Shown: positions 7,712 through 15,947 of the stretch, piece by piece
Position numbering within the stretch: position 1 is the first letter of the stretch
How the letters are laid out: every line of letters starts with the position of its first letter
Source of the DNA: Providencia sp.
Lineage (GTDB): Bacteria > Pseudomonadota > Gammaproteobacteria > Enterobacterales > Enterobacteriaceae
DNA length: 33,285 nucleotides
Assembly: GCF_003533305.1 (NCBI RefSeq)
Contig: NZ_DOEH01000021.1
Coordinates: 196,555 to 229,839 of the forward strand
Direction of reading: 5' to 3'
Notes under the pieces: generated by a model
Database searches by the model: none
Told to the model about the DNA's origin: nothing
The model's input: the letters and a program-made list of their open reading frames with translations, nothing else
Program-made: the position numbers and the translations under genes

Positions 7712-8044
7712 TTAACGTGAATTTTGTGAACACTGTTGAACAAATTCAATCATAGACTGTTGAAATTCCGGAACCGCAGTACCTGATTTAGCCAACTCAC
7801 TATCCATACGTTTAAATTCTTTTAAGCCATATTTTTCAATGGTTTTATCATAGGCACAACCACAGATTGCGGTCACAGCGTTAGCAGTTTCACCTTGTGG
7901 GTTACCTGATGCAACAACGCAAGTGTTTACAAAGTTGGTTTTATACTCTGCAATTTCTGACTTTTCATCTGAACATGCGGATAAAACTGTCATTAAACCT
8001 GCCATTAAACCTGCCATACCCAATACTAGTGCAATTTTTTTCAT
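7712..8044 (-). CDS. Small predicted lipoprotein, function unknown
   Basis: 110 aa. A lysine-led signal peptide ends in the lipobox LSAC, with the lipid-modified Cys at residue 24. The next residues are SDE, which by the Asp+2 rule would be ambiguous because Ser is at +2, so outer-membrane sorting is likely. The mature part has four further cysteines (in NTCVV, AICGCAYD and QQCSQ), suggesting two disulfides in the periplasm. The signal peptide contains an exact MAGL-MAGL duplication, visible as a direct repeat of ATTAAACCTGCC in the DNA at about 7993-8016. I do not recognise the family. The gene stands alone between a shared terminator and a long AT-rich gap. Confidence 0.78.
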   Translation of the reverse strand: MKKIALVLGMAGLMAGLMTVLSACSDEKSEIAEYKTNFVNTCVVASGNPQGETANAVTAICGCAYDKTIEKYGLKEFKRMDSELAKSGTAVPEFQQSMIEFVQQCSQNSR

Positions 8045-8158
8045 TTTACGCCTATTCTCCCTTTATGCTTCAAGTTGTCACTAAGCAGTGAAGTGAAAAA
8101 CCACGTTTTACTCACTACAACTCAAATTATTTAGGGGATTTATTATGTTTGAAATACC

Positions 8159-8202
8159 ATTAATCTTAATATCTAAAATAAAAACATCATATTAAGATTA
8201 AT
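8159..8202. repeat. 14-bp perfect inverted repeat
   Basis: ATTAATCTTAATAT (8159-8172) and ATATTAAGATTAAT (8189-8202) are exact reverse complements separated by 16 bases. They lie between the EamA stop (8287) and the lipoprotein start (8044). The repeat is downstream of EamA and upstream of the lipoprotein gene on the leftward strand, so it may be a weak terminator or an operator. There is no T-tract. Confidence 0.7.
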
Positions 8203-8286
8203 ATCCCTACCACAATGCCATGTTATTAATAATAGCGTCTTTAATATAAAAAATCTGCTACCTGTCACTTATTTTTCAAACTCATC

Positions 8287-9159
8287 TTATTTAGACGATG
8301 AATTAAAAGAACGCCAGCGATAATAAAAAAGGGCCAATAATATAAGAATACAGCCAACAATCTGAATAAATGGCATTCTTTCGTGATACCAAATAGCAGC
8401 TACAAATACAGTCATCACGGGCTCTAAAATCATAATAATTGCGGCATTAGCCGCAGTCGTATTTTTTTGGCCAATAAGTTGCAAAACAAAACGTAAGCTT
8501 GTTGCTATAACGACACTAGCAATAAACCACATAATTGTAGGAGTCGTTAAATTTGTAGGCCATTGTTCTAAAAATGCCGATAACACTAAACCAACAACTC
8601 CAGTACAGGCAAGTTGCATCGCAGTCAAAGGTAGAATAGGGACACTGCGAGTATATAAACTGGTGTAGCAAAAATAAATCGCCTGAACAATAGCTGCACC
8701 AAGAAACCATAATTGACTAGCTTTAAATTCTAATTGAGCCTTAAAAAGAGTTAGACACGCCAACCCTAAAATCGCAACAGGTAAAGCTTCCCAAAAATAT
8801 CGGCTTGGCTTGCTTTTAAGAATAACCCAAGCCACTAAAGGAACAAAAAGCATAGCAAGGCTCATAATAAAAGCCCCTTCCCCTAATGAATCTGTAATAG
8901 CAACTGCATGGATCCATAATACGAGATTTAGTGCCATCCAACCGCCCGTCATCACAATTTTAGGCAGTTGTTTGCGGCTAACTTTATTTGCTTTACCCCG
9001 ACAAAACGGTAATAAAATAATTGCAGCAAGTAAAAATCGCGTTCCTAAAAAAGCAAATATTGGCATTCCTTGTACAGCTTCACGAGAAAAAACCCACCCC
9101 CAAGCGGCAATCATAGTTGTCAGCACTAAGAATAATTCTGCTTTTCTTTGTGAGTACAT
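8287..9159 (-). CDS. EamA/DMT superfamily transporter
   Basis: 290 aa with about ten membrane segments arranged as two EamA repeats (roughly residues 10-140 and 148-280), the standard length and shape of a drug/metabolite exporter of the RhaT/YdcZ/RarD class. Landmarks are FLGTRFLLAAIILLPF in repeat 1 and AANAAIIMILEPVMTVFVAAIWYHE in repeat 2. The latter Glu-Pro in the ninth segment is conserved in EamA proteins. The ATG has AGAGGAAA just upstream. Substrate unknown. No neighbour suggests one. It is transcribed alone. Confidence 0.88.
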   Translation of the reverse strand: MYSQRKAELFLVLTTMIAAWGWVFSREAVQGMPIFAFLGTRFLLAAIILLPFCRGKANKVSRKQLPKIVMTGGWMALNLVLWIHAVAITDSLGEGAFIMSLAMLFVPLVAWVILKSKPSRYFWEALPVAILGLACLTLFKAQLEFKASQLWFLGAAIVQAIYFCYTSLYTRSVPILPLTAMQLACTGVVGLVLSAFLEQWPTNLTTPTIMWFIASVVIATSLRFVLQLIGQKNTTAANAAIIMILEPVMTVFVAAIWYHERMPFIQIVGCILILLALFYYRWRSFNSSSK

Positions 9160-9527
9160 TTTTTCCTCTAAATATTTTTACTGCTTAATAGCTTTCATCA
9201 TACTGGCTTTCGTTGGTAAACCAATCATATTTTGGTCTTTATTCCCCATGAACAACATAAAAAAATTTATAACTAAAATTCGATAAATAAGACCTTTAAA
9301 TGAAGGTAATTTCCTCTTAACAGCGATACTTTTACTTTCATTCAGCGAATTCATCCCTCCTTTTCGTTAAGAAATACTTTTTCAAGTGATAAAGGAGGAT
9401 ATCCACTTATAAGCTGGTCAATTTTTCTTTTTTTCTATCCTGAGATAATCATGACATAACAGCTAAGTCTATCAATTAGAAAGCTTAGTATTTGAATTAA
9501 TCGTTATTTCAAAGGTAGGTAGCTATA
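9160..9527. other. Intergenic region without recognisable features
   Basis: 368 bp between the divergent EamA gene and a small membrane protein gene. It is AT-rich and contains pyrimidine stretches and an isolated AAAGGAGGATA (9400-9410) with no ORF behind it. I see no convincing promoter pair, RNA gene or repeat. Confidence 0.4.
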
Positions 9528-9740
9528 ATGACCAATACCAATCAAACACAGTCTGATATCTCTCTGGTCAGACAAATTAAGTCAACCATCCGTACTCGAA
9601 AGTATGCTCATGTTGATGAAATTAATATATTATGGCGGCATGCAATGAGATCGCAAAAAGTAATTGAGTGGCGTAATATTATGGTCATTTCGAGTATTGT
9701 GTGCGCCATCATAGTACTCATTAAATATTTATCATTTTAA
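9528..9740 (+). CDS. Small single-pass membrane protein, function unknown
   Basis: 70 aa. The N-terminal 50 residues are polar and basic (LVRQIKSTIRTRKYAHVDE). A single hydrophobic segment (about 51-69, NIMVISSIVCAIIVLIKYL) is at the C-terminus, suggesting a tail-anchored inner membrane protein with its N-terminus in the cytoplasm. AAAGGTAGG precedes the ATG. No family recognised. Codon use matches the neighbours, and a terminator hairpin follows at 9852-9881, both of which favour a real gene. Confidence 0.6.
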   Translation: MTNTNQTQSDISLVRQIKSTIRTRKYAHVDEINILWRHAMRSQKVIEWRNIMVISSIVCAIIVLIKYLSF

Positions 9741-9851
9741 TACTCTATTACTAGCAAGCAAAAAGGGTAAAAACCAGAAGCTATTTGGCAAAAGCTGTTT
9801 TTTGTAGCGATGTTCAAAACTAAACCATAGTTTTTGATTCTAACATCAATA

Positions 9852-9881
9852 ATCAGCCGGCTAGTTGAAAAACCGGCTGAT
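9852..9881. terminator. Bidirectional terminator
   Basis: ATCAGCCGG (9852-9860) and CCGGCTGAT (9873-9881) pair perfectly around a 12-nt loop. AACATC and GATGTT extend the outer stem irregularly. It lies between two converging genes. Confidence 0.8.
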
Positions 9882-9955
9882 GTTAATGAAAATCCTCTTT
9901 ACGATTTATAGCTATTGTTTTGACTTGTTATTAGTCAGTTTTTATCTGCAAGCAG

Positions 9956-11440
9956 TTACCAATAACCAAGAAATTTCCACCAAAGACTTCCTAAACTAAT
10001 CCAAATAATTAAGTTCACCACACTCATCACAAAACCAGCTTTCCACCATTCGCCTAAAGTGGCATAACCCGAACCAAAAATAATGGGTGCCGTACCTGTA
10101 CCATAATGGGTCAAGGACATCATAAGAGATGAAGAAAATGCCAAAATTAAAGCTAATAACATTGGCGGTGCGCCAAGCGCTAAACCAGCCGCAAAAAATG
10201 CAGCAAACATAGCGGTAATATGCGCAGTGGTACTCGCAAAGAAATAATGAGAATAAACATAGATAAGCACCAATATTAGCGTGCCCCATACCCAACTAAT
10301 TCCCATACTATCAATTGAATTACCAACCGATAATGACATCCATTTAATTAGGCCTAATTTACCTAAGAAACTCGCCATCATAACCAATGCGGAAAACCAT
10401 ACGACAGTGTCCCAAGCACCTTTATTTTTAAGAACATCATCCCAATTGATGACGCCAGTTGCCAATAAAATACTTAAACCAACAAATGCAGCAGTGGTCG
10501 CATTAACACTGAACGCTGGGCCAAATAACATAGCCGGTACCCCTGCCCACATTAATAGCAATAGTCCAAATACTGCTAAAGTAATTATTTCAGGTAAGGA
10601 GATAGGACCTAATTGCTGTAAACGTTCCTTTGCAAAATCGGGTGCGTTTGGCGTTGAGGTAATTTCAGGCTTATACATTGCATAAATAATAAGAGGCATT
10701 AAAATTAATGACACAATCGCAGGAACAAAAGCTGCGATTGCCCACATAGCCCAAGTCAATTCATTCCCCTGACTTGTTTCACTAATAATCAGACTGACTA
10801 TTAATGGATTTGGCGCAGTCGCAGTAATAAACATCGCAGAGGTAATAGGATTAATATTATAGTTAACTAAAGAAAGATAACGCCCAATTTTCCCCGCTGT
10901 GCCATCATCAGCCTTTGAGCCAAAACTATCTGAAATCGAGCGCATAATAGGGTGAATAATTCCCCCACCACGAGCAGTATTACTTGGTGTAACTGGAGCT
11001 AATATTGTTTCTGCAATTGCTAACGAATACGCAATTCCTAAGGTTTTTTTACCAAATAATGAAATAACATAATATCCAATCCTTGCGCCTAATCCAGTCT
11101 TATTCAAACTCATCGAAACCATGATTGAAATACCAATTAACCAAATTAAATCATTAGAAAAGCCGCTTAATGCATCAGCAATTGCCCCTTTAGTTGATTC
11201 AGGATTAGTTACACCTGTAATTGCGACCAGAGAAATAGCCACAATTGATACACCACCAATCGGCAATGCTTTCCCAATTATGGCTGCAATAGTTCCAACA
11301 AATAAAGCCAACAAATGCCAAGCATTCGGATTAACCCCTTCAGGAACAGGAATAATAAACCAAATAATTAAAGTGATAGCTAAGGCTATTAAGGTAGGTA
11401 TAGGTTTTAACGGCGTCAATTTATTCATTAGGGTATCCAT
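9956..11440 (-). CDS. DASS family anion permease (dicarboxylate/tricarboxylate:Na+ symporter or antiporter)
   Basis: 494 aa with about 11-13 membrane segments. It matches the CitT/TtdT/YbhI branch of the divalent anion:sodium symporter family. The two substrate-site hairpins are visible as ETILAPVTPSNTARGGG (first SNT motif) and, near the C-terminus, SSSLMMSLTHYGTGTAP, where the second SNT-like loop is the diverged SLTHYGTGT. Likely cargo is a C4-dicarboxylate, tartrate, citrate or similar. The exact substrate cannot be read. Two starts are possible: ATG 11440 and ATG 11428 (MNKLTPLK). GGATACCC precedes the latter and the former has no clear Shine-Dalgarno sequence, so the shorter form may be the real one. 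It is monocistronic, with no catabolic enzymes beside it. Confidence 0.9.
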   Translation of the reverse strand: MDTLMNKLTPLKPIPTLIALAITLIIWFIIPVPEGVNPNAWHLLALFVGTIAAIIGKALPIGGVSIVAISLVAITGVTNPESTKGAIADALSGFSNDLIWLIGISIMVSMSLNKTGLGARIGYYVISLFGKKTLGIAYSLAIAETILAPVTPSNTARGGGIIHPIMRSISDSFGSKADDGTAGKIGRYLSLVNYNINPITSAMFITATAPNPLIVSLIISETSQGNELTWAMWAIAAFVPAIVSLILMPLIIYAMYKPEITSTPNAPDFAKERLQQLGPISLPEIITLAVFGLLLLMWAGVPAMLFGPAFSVNATTAAFVGLSILLATGVINWDDVLKNKGAWDTVVWFSALVMMASFLGKLGLIKWMSLSVGNSIDSMGISWVWGTLILVLIYVYSHYFFASTTAHITAMFAAFFAAGLALGAPPMLLALILAFSSSLMMSLTHYGTGTAPIIFGSGYATLGEWWKAGFVMSVVNLIIWISLGSLWWKFLGYW

Positions 11441-12127
11441 ACAAGTTATAAGATGGAGTAACAGAGAAAAAACAGTTATATATTCTTATCTTTATCACCA
11501 TGTTAACAAACCATCCTATATAAACCTTGATCGTTATCAGTGAGTTACTTTGTTTAGGATAAAAAGTAACTATTTTTGTAACAGAGTGTAATTCATACTT
11601 TGAGTAAATGTTTTTTATTTAGTACGCAAACACATGACTTATTACTAAACACAATACAAATATATTTAGTTATTAAAACAACTCCTCACCCGCAAGTTGA
11701 GTAAAAGAGTTATTGAGAGTTTAAATTAAGATAAATCATTCTGTTGGCGTCAATCTTAATATACAAAAAAAACAAACTAAATTATATCTACATCCCTAAA
11801 TCTGTAGGCTGAATCGAGTAAATGAAAGTAAATATAAAAATGACTTAATAAATTAGATATACATAGTAAATATTTAAATCCAATAAAGCCGATACAAAAG
11901 GTCAAATAGCAAGCTCAAACCGAACAAATAACAACCAATTCAAAATAGTCACCACAATAAATACAACGACTATGAGTTTTATTTTCAATTGATATAATAA
12001 CAACACTAAATATTAATTAGATTTTATATTGATATCTATTTTTAATATTTAAACATTCCAGTTGTATTTAATCTAACATTACAGTGTATTTATTCCAAAT
12101 AAGACTACTACTATTAAGGAAATAAAA
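11441..12127. other. Long AT-rich intergenic region
   Basis: 687 bp between the divergent DASS transporter and the cutA-like gene. It must hold both promoters but shows no ORF, RNA gene or clear operator. Short inverted words such as CAACT / AGTTG around 11681-11700 are too weak to call. Its length and composition are the only unusual points. Confidence 0.4.
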
Positions 12128-12475
12128 ATGACACTAAATGACACTCATATTATGACTAACCAACAACCCTGTATTATTTTATGTACAACAAATAGCTATG
12201 AGAGCGCGATGAAAATAACACAATCTTTGCTAAACAACCGCCTTGCAGCATGTGTATCATTATTACCGGAGATAATTTCGTTATATCTTTGGAAGGAAAA
12301 AATCACTCAAAATAAGGAGATATTATTACTCATTAAAACAATGCAAACTAATCAAATTAAGTTATTTGAGATGATTAAAGAAATTCACCCATATACAGTA
12401 CCCGAATTGATCCGCTTAGACCAAAACCAAGTAGAAGATAATTATTTACAATGGCTAATAAACTCCATAAAATGA
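12128..12475 (+). CDS. CutA family divalent-cation tolerance protein
   Basis: 115 aa with the CutA fold sequence: CIILCTTNSYESAMKI at the start, LAACVSLLPEIISLYLWKEKI (about 36-57), LLLIKTMQTNQ, then HPYTVPELIRL (about 89-99), the most conserved motif, and YLQWL at the end. CutA proteins are cytoplasmic trimers related in fold to PII, linked to copper tolerance in E. coli, though their biochemical role is unclear. In enterobacteria the main cutA usually sits next to dsbD. Here neither neighbour is dsbD, so this may be an extra, diverged copy. AAGGA lies 8 bases before ATG 12128. A second ATG (12152) closer to the conserved core is possible. Confidence 0.85.
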   Translation: MTLNDTHIMTNQQPCIILCTTNSYESAMKITQSLLNNRLAACVSLLPEIISLYLWKEKITQNKEILLLIKTMQTNQIKLFEMIKEIHPYTVPELIRLDQNQVEDNYLQWLINSIK

Positions 12476-12617
12476 CATATCCATATGATTTTAATATTAT
12501 TTTTTGACAATCAAATTACCTCTATTATGAGTTTACAATTTAAACTAACTGGTCGGCTATGGTTTATAATAATTTAATGTTATACAGATAGCCTCGCTTT
12601 ATATTTTTATTTATTTC

Positions 12618-12646
12618 CCCTCCTCTTATTTTGGAGGGTTTTTTTT
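12618..12646 (+). terminator. Rho-independent terminator after the cutA-like gene
   Basis: CCCTCC (12618-12623) pairs with GGAGGG (12633-12638) and is followed directly by a run of T. This is a classic rightward intrinsic terminator. It lies 140 bp after the cutA-like stop. Confidence 0.85.
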
Positions 12647-12862
12647 GCTTATTTTTCACACCTTCAGAACTAAACTCTGATATTAACGAAAGCGCTTATT
12701 TCAGGTAATGGAATATTTCAATAGCATAAAAATAAAAAGCCATTAACTCTATAATCTAATTTTTTAATATATTACCTTGATAAATTATACAAAAACATTA
12801 TATTAAAAAGTATATTGTTAGTGAGGTTTTTTTTATTGATAAACGGCTTATAGGATATAAAA

Positions 12863-13204
12863 ATGACTAAATTTAAAGATATAACCAGCAATATTTCCGG
12901 TAATTTAAATGAATTGGGCAAGCATATTCCAGATGTCATGAAGCAATTTTCTGGCCTTGTTACTGCGGGCACTCAAGATGGCGCCTTGGATAAAAAAACC
13001 AAAGAATTGATTGCCATTGGTATCGCTGTTGCAAACCGCTGCGATGGCTGTATTGGTTTTCACACGAAAACATTAGTTGATTTAGGCGTGACAGAGCAAG
13101 AATTATCTGAAGCTCTTGGTGTCGCTATCTTTATGGGCGGTGGTCCTTCTGTTATGTACGCCGCAGAAACAATCAGCGCATATAAAGAATTTTTAACAAA
13201 ATAA
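12863..13204 (+). CDS. Carboxymuconolactone decarboxylase (AhpD-like) family protein
   Basis: 113 aa, all helical in character. CDGCIGFH (60-67) is the CxxC plus His motif of AhpD-type members, with KTKELIAIGIAVA just before it as in the family. Such proteins are small disulfide or peroxidase-coupled enzymes, and only some are true decarboxylases. The name should not be read as a role in protocatechuate breakdown, as no other pca gene is present. The motif with two cysteines argues for thiol redox activity. The start ATG has TAGGAT upstream. It is a single gene ended by a strong convergent terminator. Confidence 0.9.
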   Translation: MTKFKDITSNISGNLNELGKHIPDVMKQFSGLVTAGTQDGALDKKTKELIAIGIAVANRCDGCIGFHTKTLVDLGVTEQELSEALGVAIFMGGGPSVMYAAETISAYKEFLTK

Positions 13205-13216
13205 CTCAACGGTCAC

Positions 13217-13246
13217 AAACAAGAGAAGCTAATACTTCTCTTGTTT
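13217..13246. terminator. Bidirectional terminator
   Basis: AAACAAGAGAAG (13217-13228) and CTTCTCTTGTTT (13235-13246) form a perfect 12-bp stem with a 6-nt loop between two converging genes. Confidence 0.88.
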
Positions 13247-13293
13247 ATATCCGCTTAGTTTCTTTTTACCTACGCATCCTGCGCAATATCAGA

Positions 13294-13653
13294 TCAGTGC
13301 GGTATTTTCGCTTGTTCCATCATATGTTTCAGTTGTTGTGGCTCATCTATCCACGCTGGTGAATTAGGGCAGCCGGCACTCTTGGGATTAATATCGCACA
13401 ACGTAAACTTATTCAATATCGATTTTTCATCTGAATCTCTTTGTGCCAATAAATCCTGATAGCTTCTATCCTCTTGCGCGATTTTCTTGTTTGGATCAAA
13501 AACAAATTGTTTTTTTGCCTGTACTTCTTCACGATTTTGACCGATTTCTGCATACTGACGGTCAACGGGTGGCTTTTCATGGTATGAATAATCGGCGGCA
13601 AAACCGCAAAAAGAAAAACCAAAAAAGATAAGAAAAATAATCTTTCTAAACAT
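13294..13653 (-). CDS. Small exported protein, function unknown
   Basis: 119 aa from ATG 13653, which has a perfect GGAGG 8 bases upstream. The longer in-frame extension to 13755 has no such site. A short basic N-terminus and a phenylalanine-rich core (FRKIIFLIFFGFSFCGFAA) form a signal peptide probably cleaved after GFAA, leaving a charged, mostly hydrophilic periplasmic protein of about 100 aa. It has two cysteines in the C-terminal third (TLCDINPKSAGCPN), which could form a disulfide. No family recognised. It is convergent with the AhpD-like gene and shares its terminator. Confidence 0.75.
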   Translation of the reverse strand: MFRKIIFLIFFGFSFCGFAADYSYHEKPPVDRQYAEIGQNREEVQAKKQFVFDPNKKIAQEDRSYQDLLAQRDSDEKSILNKFTLCDINPKSAGCPNSPAWIDEPQQLKHMMEQAKIPH

Positions 13654-13957
13654 ATAGATACCTCCAAACTTTGGATATAAGTTGGCATTATAGGCATCTG
13701 ATAATTCAATGCTATTAAAAATTAAAAATAAATATATAAAAAGCTTATCATTCAACTTGTTATTAATAAATAACTATACAATCAATTGATTGATGAGATT
13801 ATTCTTTTTCCATAAGCAAAAAGTGTAAACTTAAAAATTGCACACTGCTATTTTTTAACCTTGTACCCTCTGTCTTTTTTCCTTCAAAGTGATCACGCTA
13901 AATATGCCTTTACGACATTATTTATTTTAATTGATCACCACAGCGAAGGAATACCTA
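13654..13957. other. Divergent promoter region of the exported protein and the GH18 gene
   Basis: 304 bp. It contains two copies of TGATCAC (13890-13896 and 13932-13938) spaced by exactly 42 bp, about four helical turns, on the approach to the GH18 start. These could be operator half-sites. Otherwise it is AT-rich and featureless. Confidence 0.35.
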
Positions 13958-14875
13958 ATGCACAAAACACAATTTGGCCCCTATATTGATGTCAGCGTAA
14001 ATGCAATTTGGGATGACTGGCAAAATTATCCAAATGGAAGACCTAACCCCGAGTACAGCCAAGCAGCAATAAAGTATGGAATGGATATTCTGTATCTTGG
14101 TTTTTTAACCGCAGATCCTAACAACAATGCTGCTTGGTCAGCTCAAGCGAGTATGCCAATTTCATGGGCGACACCGATGAGTGATGAATTAGTTGCAGGT
14201 AAGGTTAAAGTAGCGGTCTCTTTTGGTGGCGCAGCAAATAAAGATGTTTCACTAGTACAAACACCTGAGCAATTAATCGCAACATATCAACAAGCAATCG
14301 ATATATTACAAGCGTCTCATTTAGATTATGACTTTGAAAATGGACTTTATGATGAAGATAAAGCTTTCAATGCATTAGCGGTTATCATAGAAAGAAATCC
14401 CGAAATAACGCTAAGCCTCACTTTACCCACTATGCCGACAGGCCTAACAAGTACCGGACTTGCACTAGTTAAAAAATCGATTGATGCAGGTTTAGTCATG
14501 AAAATCAATGGAATGGCAATGGATTATTATAACCCTAATTACCCAGATTTAGGTAAAGCGGCCATTCAAGCGGCAATCAGTATCAAAAATCAATTAGAAA
14601 CCTTTTACCCGACACTATCAGACAGTGAGCTATTTAATTTGGTCCAAATTACGCCAATGATTGGCTTGAATGATGATCTAACGATGTTTACTTTTGATGA
14701 TGTCAATATTCTGAGTGATTTTGCTAAAACCACTGGCGTCAATTTACTCTCAATGTGGAGTCTTACCCGAGATATGCCGGGTGCTAGTCCCTATCCTGAA
14801 GCAACAAGCTCAGGTAATCCAGAGCAAACAGAAGATTTCGAGTATTCTGAGCGTTTCACACAGGCACTCAATTAA
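13958..14875 (+). CDS. GH18 family chitinase-like protein, no signal peptide
   Basis: 305 aa. The barrel landmarks are ILYLGFL (strand 2, about 44-50), KVKVAVSFGG (82-91, the SxGG motif) and LDYDFEN (122-128, the DxDxE catalytic motif with Glu127 as acid/base). KINGMAMDYYNP follows with the conserved Met/Asp-Tyr region, and LLSMWSLTRDMP is the barrel-closing Trp. The first Asp of DxxDxDxE is Ser120 here, so activity may be altered, but the core DxDxE is intact. There is no signal peptide and no chitin-binding module, so it is cytoplasmic or leaves by a holin/lysis or other non-Sec route. ATG 13958 was chosen because AAGGA lies 7 bases before it. An in-frame TTG at 13931 lacks one. A terminator follows. 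Confidence 0.83.
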   Translation: MHKTQFGPYIDVSVNAIWDDWQNYPNGRPNPEYSQAAIKYGMDILYLGFLTADPNNNAAWSAQASMPISWATPMSDELVAGKVKVAVSFGGAANKDVSLVQTPEQLIATYQQAIDILQASHLDYDFENGLYDEDKAFNALAVIIERNPEITLSLTLPTMPTGLTSTGLALVKKSIDAGLVMKINGMAMDYYNPNYPDLGKAAIQAAISIKNQLETFYPTLSDSELFNLVQITPMIGLNDDLTMFTFDDVNILSDFAKTTGVNLLSMWSLTRDMPGASPYPEATSSGNPEQTEDFEYSERFTQALN

Positions 14876-14889
14876 TTATTAATACACCA

Positions 14890-14917
14890 ATGAGTACAAA
14901 AATAGTTTTGTGCTCAT
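14890..14917. terminator. Bidirectional terminator
   Basis: ATGAGTACAAAA (14890-14901) and TTTTGTGCTCAT (14906-14917) form a 12-bp stem with one G-T pair and a 4-nt loop between the converging GH18 and kdgR genes. Confidence 0.82.
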
Positions 14918-14936
14918 CTATAATAGGCCGCTCTAC

Positions 14937-15719
14937 CTATGATGGATAATGATGAAAACCCATTTTCTCAGACACGTTTCGACCGGCAGTTTTTAATAAC
15001 GTCACATAATGGTCAATTTGCAATTCATCAAAACGGATCGTTGGAAATGATATCGATAACCCTGCAATCACGTGACCTAAACGGTCATATACTGGCACTG
15101 CAATACAGCGCAAACCTAATTCTTGCTCTTCTCTATCTTGTGCATAATGCAATTCACGTACCGATGCCAACTCCGCCAGCAATTGGTCAATACTCAGCAG
15201 CGTCGTCTGTGTTTTTTTAACAAATGACTCATCTTTTAATGCATGACGAATAGCATCTTCACTTTTCCACGCTAACAGTATTTTACCAATTGCAGTGCAA
15301 TACAAAGGGTTACGCCTACCAACCCGTGAATACATACGTAAATTATAGTTAGAGTCTATTTTATGAATATAAATAATTGCATTTTCATCTAATGCGCCGA
15401 GATGTACCGCCTCATGGGTTTCTAAGCTTATCGCACGCATTTCTTTGTCTGCGATTTCAATTAAATCAACATATTCGAGAGACTTAGCACCAAGTTCGAA
15501 TAATTTTAACGTTAACGAATATTTATCAGCTTCCCCTTCTTGCGTCACATAACCGAGCTGTTTCATGGTTTGTAAAAAACGAAAAGTTGTCGCTTTAGAC
15601 ATCAACAAACGTTGCGATAATTCAGACACGCCGATTTCTTTTTGTTCGCCTAGCGCACTGAGAATACTAAATACCTTAACGACCGCAGACACCGCATCCG
15701 TTTGAATTGTTTTATCCAT
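14937..15719 (-). CDS. kdgR: KdgR, IclR-family repressor of ketodeoxygluconate/pectin catabolism
   Basis: 260 aa. Residues about 10-75 are the IclR winged helix (VFSILSALGEQKEIGVSELSQRLLMSKATTFRFLQTM), and about 85-255 the effector domain with RRNPLYCTAIGKILLAW and EQELGLRCIAVPVYDRLGHVIAGLSIS. The sequence closely resembles enterobacterial KdgR, which represses hexuronate, pectin-derived and KDG genes and is released by 2-keto-3-deoxygluconate. It is divergent from kdgK-eda, the genes that consume that inducer, which supports the name. The shared 220-bp region contains a candidate KdgR box. The gene ends at a terminator facing the GH18 gene. Confidence 0.93.
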   Translation of the reverse strand: MDKTIQTDAVSAVVKVFSILSALGEQKEIGVSELSQRLLMSKATTFRFLQTMKQLGYVTQEGEADKYSLTLKLFELGAKSLEYVDLIEIADKEMRAISLETHEAVHLGALDENAIIYIHKIDSNYNLRMYSRVGRRNPLYCTAIGKILLAWKSEDAIRHALKDESFVKKTQTTLLSIDQLLAELASVRELHYAQDREEQELGLRCIAVPVYDRLGHVIAGLSISFPTIRFDELQIDHYVTLLKTAGRNVSEKMGFHHYPS

Positions 15720-15851
15720 ATCTACTATTCATCCACTATTGATAAGAAATCGCATCTAATTATTTACATTATACCTGTTCAGTCAAACTTCACGACAGAG
15801 CCAGTAGCATAATTGCCCATTAACTAAAAAACAAGAACAGTGATTTGATAT

Positions 15852-15873
15852 TTTTAAAACAGCGTTTCATTTT
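15852..15873. promoter_or_regulatory. Candidate KdgR operator upstream of kdgK
   Basis: TTTTAAAACAGCGTTTCATTTT contains the right half-site GTTTCATTTT typical of KdgR boxes (AAATGAAAC / GTTTCATTT) and a weaker left half AAAAC. It ends one base before the -35 of the kdgK promoter, a position suited to repression. Confidence 0.65.
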
Positions 15874-15874
15874 G

Positions 15875-15903
15875 TTGAACTTATTTTGAAAATGCGTTTT
15901 AAT
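15875..15903 (+). promoter_or_regulatory. Sigma70-type promoter of kdgK-eda
   Basis: TTGAAC (15875-15880), a 17-base spacer, then TTTAAT (15898-15903). It lies 45 bp before the kdgK start and next to the candidate KdgR operator. Confidence 0.65.
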
Positions 15904-15947
15904 AGTAAGCAACACGCAAAGTTATCGTCATAGAGTAGGTGGTAAAT

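Noticed and set aside
12863..13204. Role in protocatechuate degradation suggested by the carboxymuconolactone decarboxylase name
   Set aside because: The CxxC-His motif and lack of other pca genes point to an AhpD-like thiol protein.
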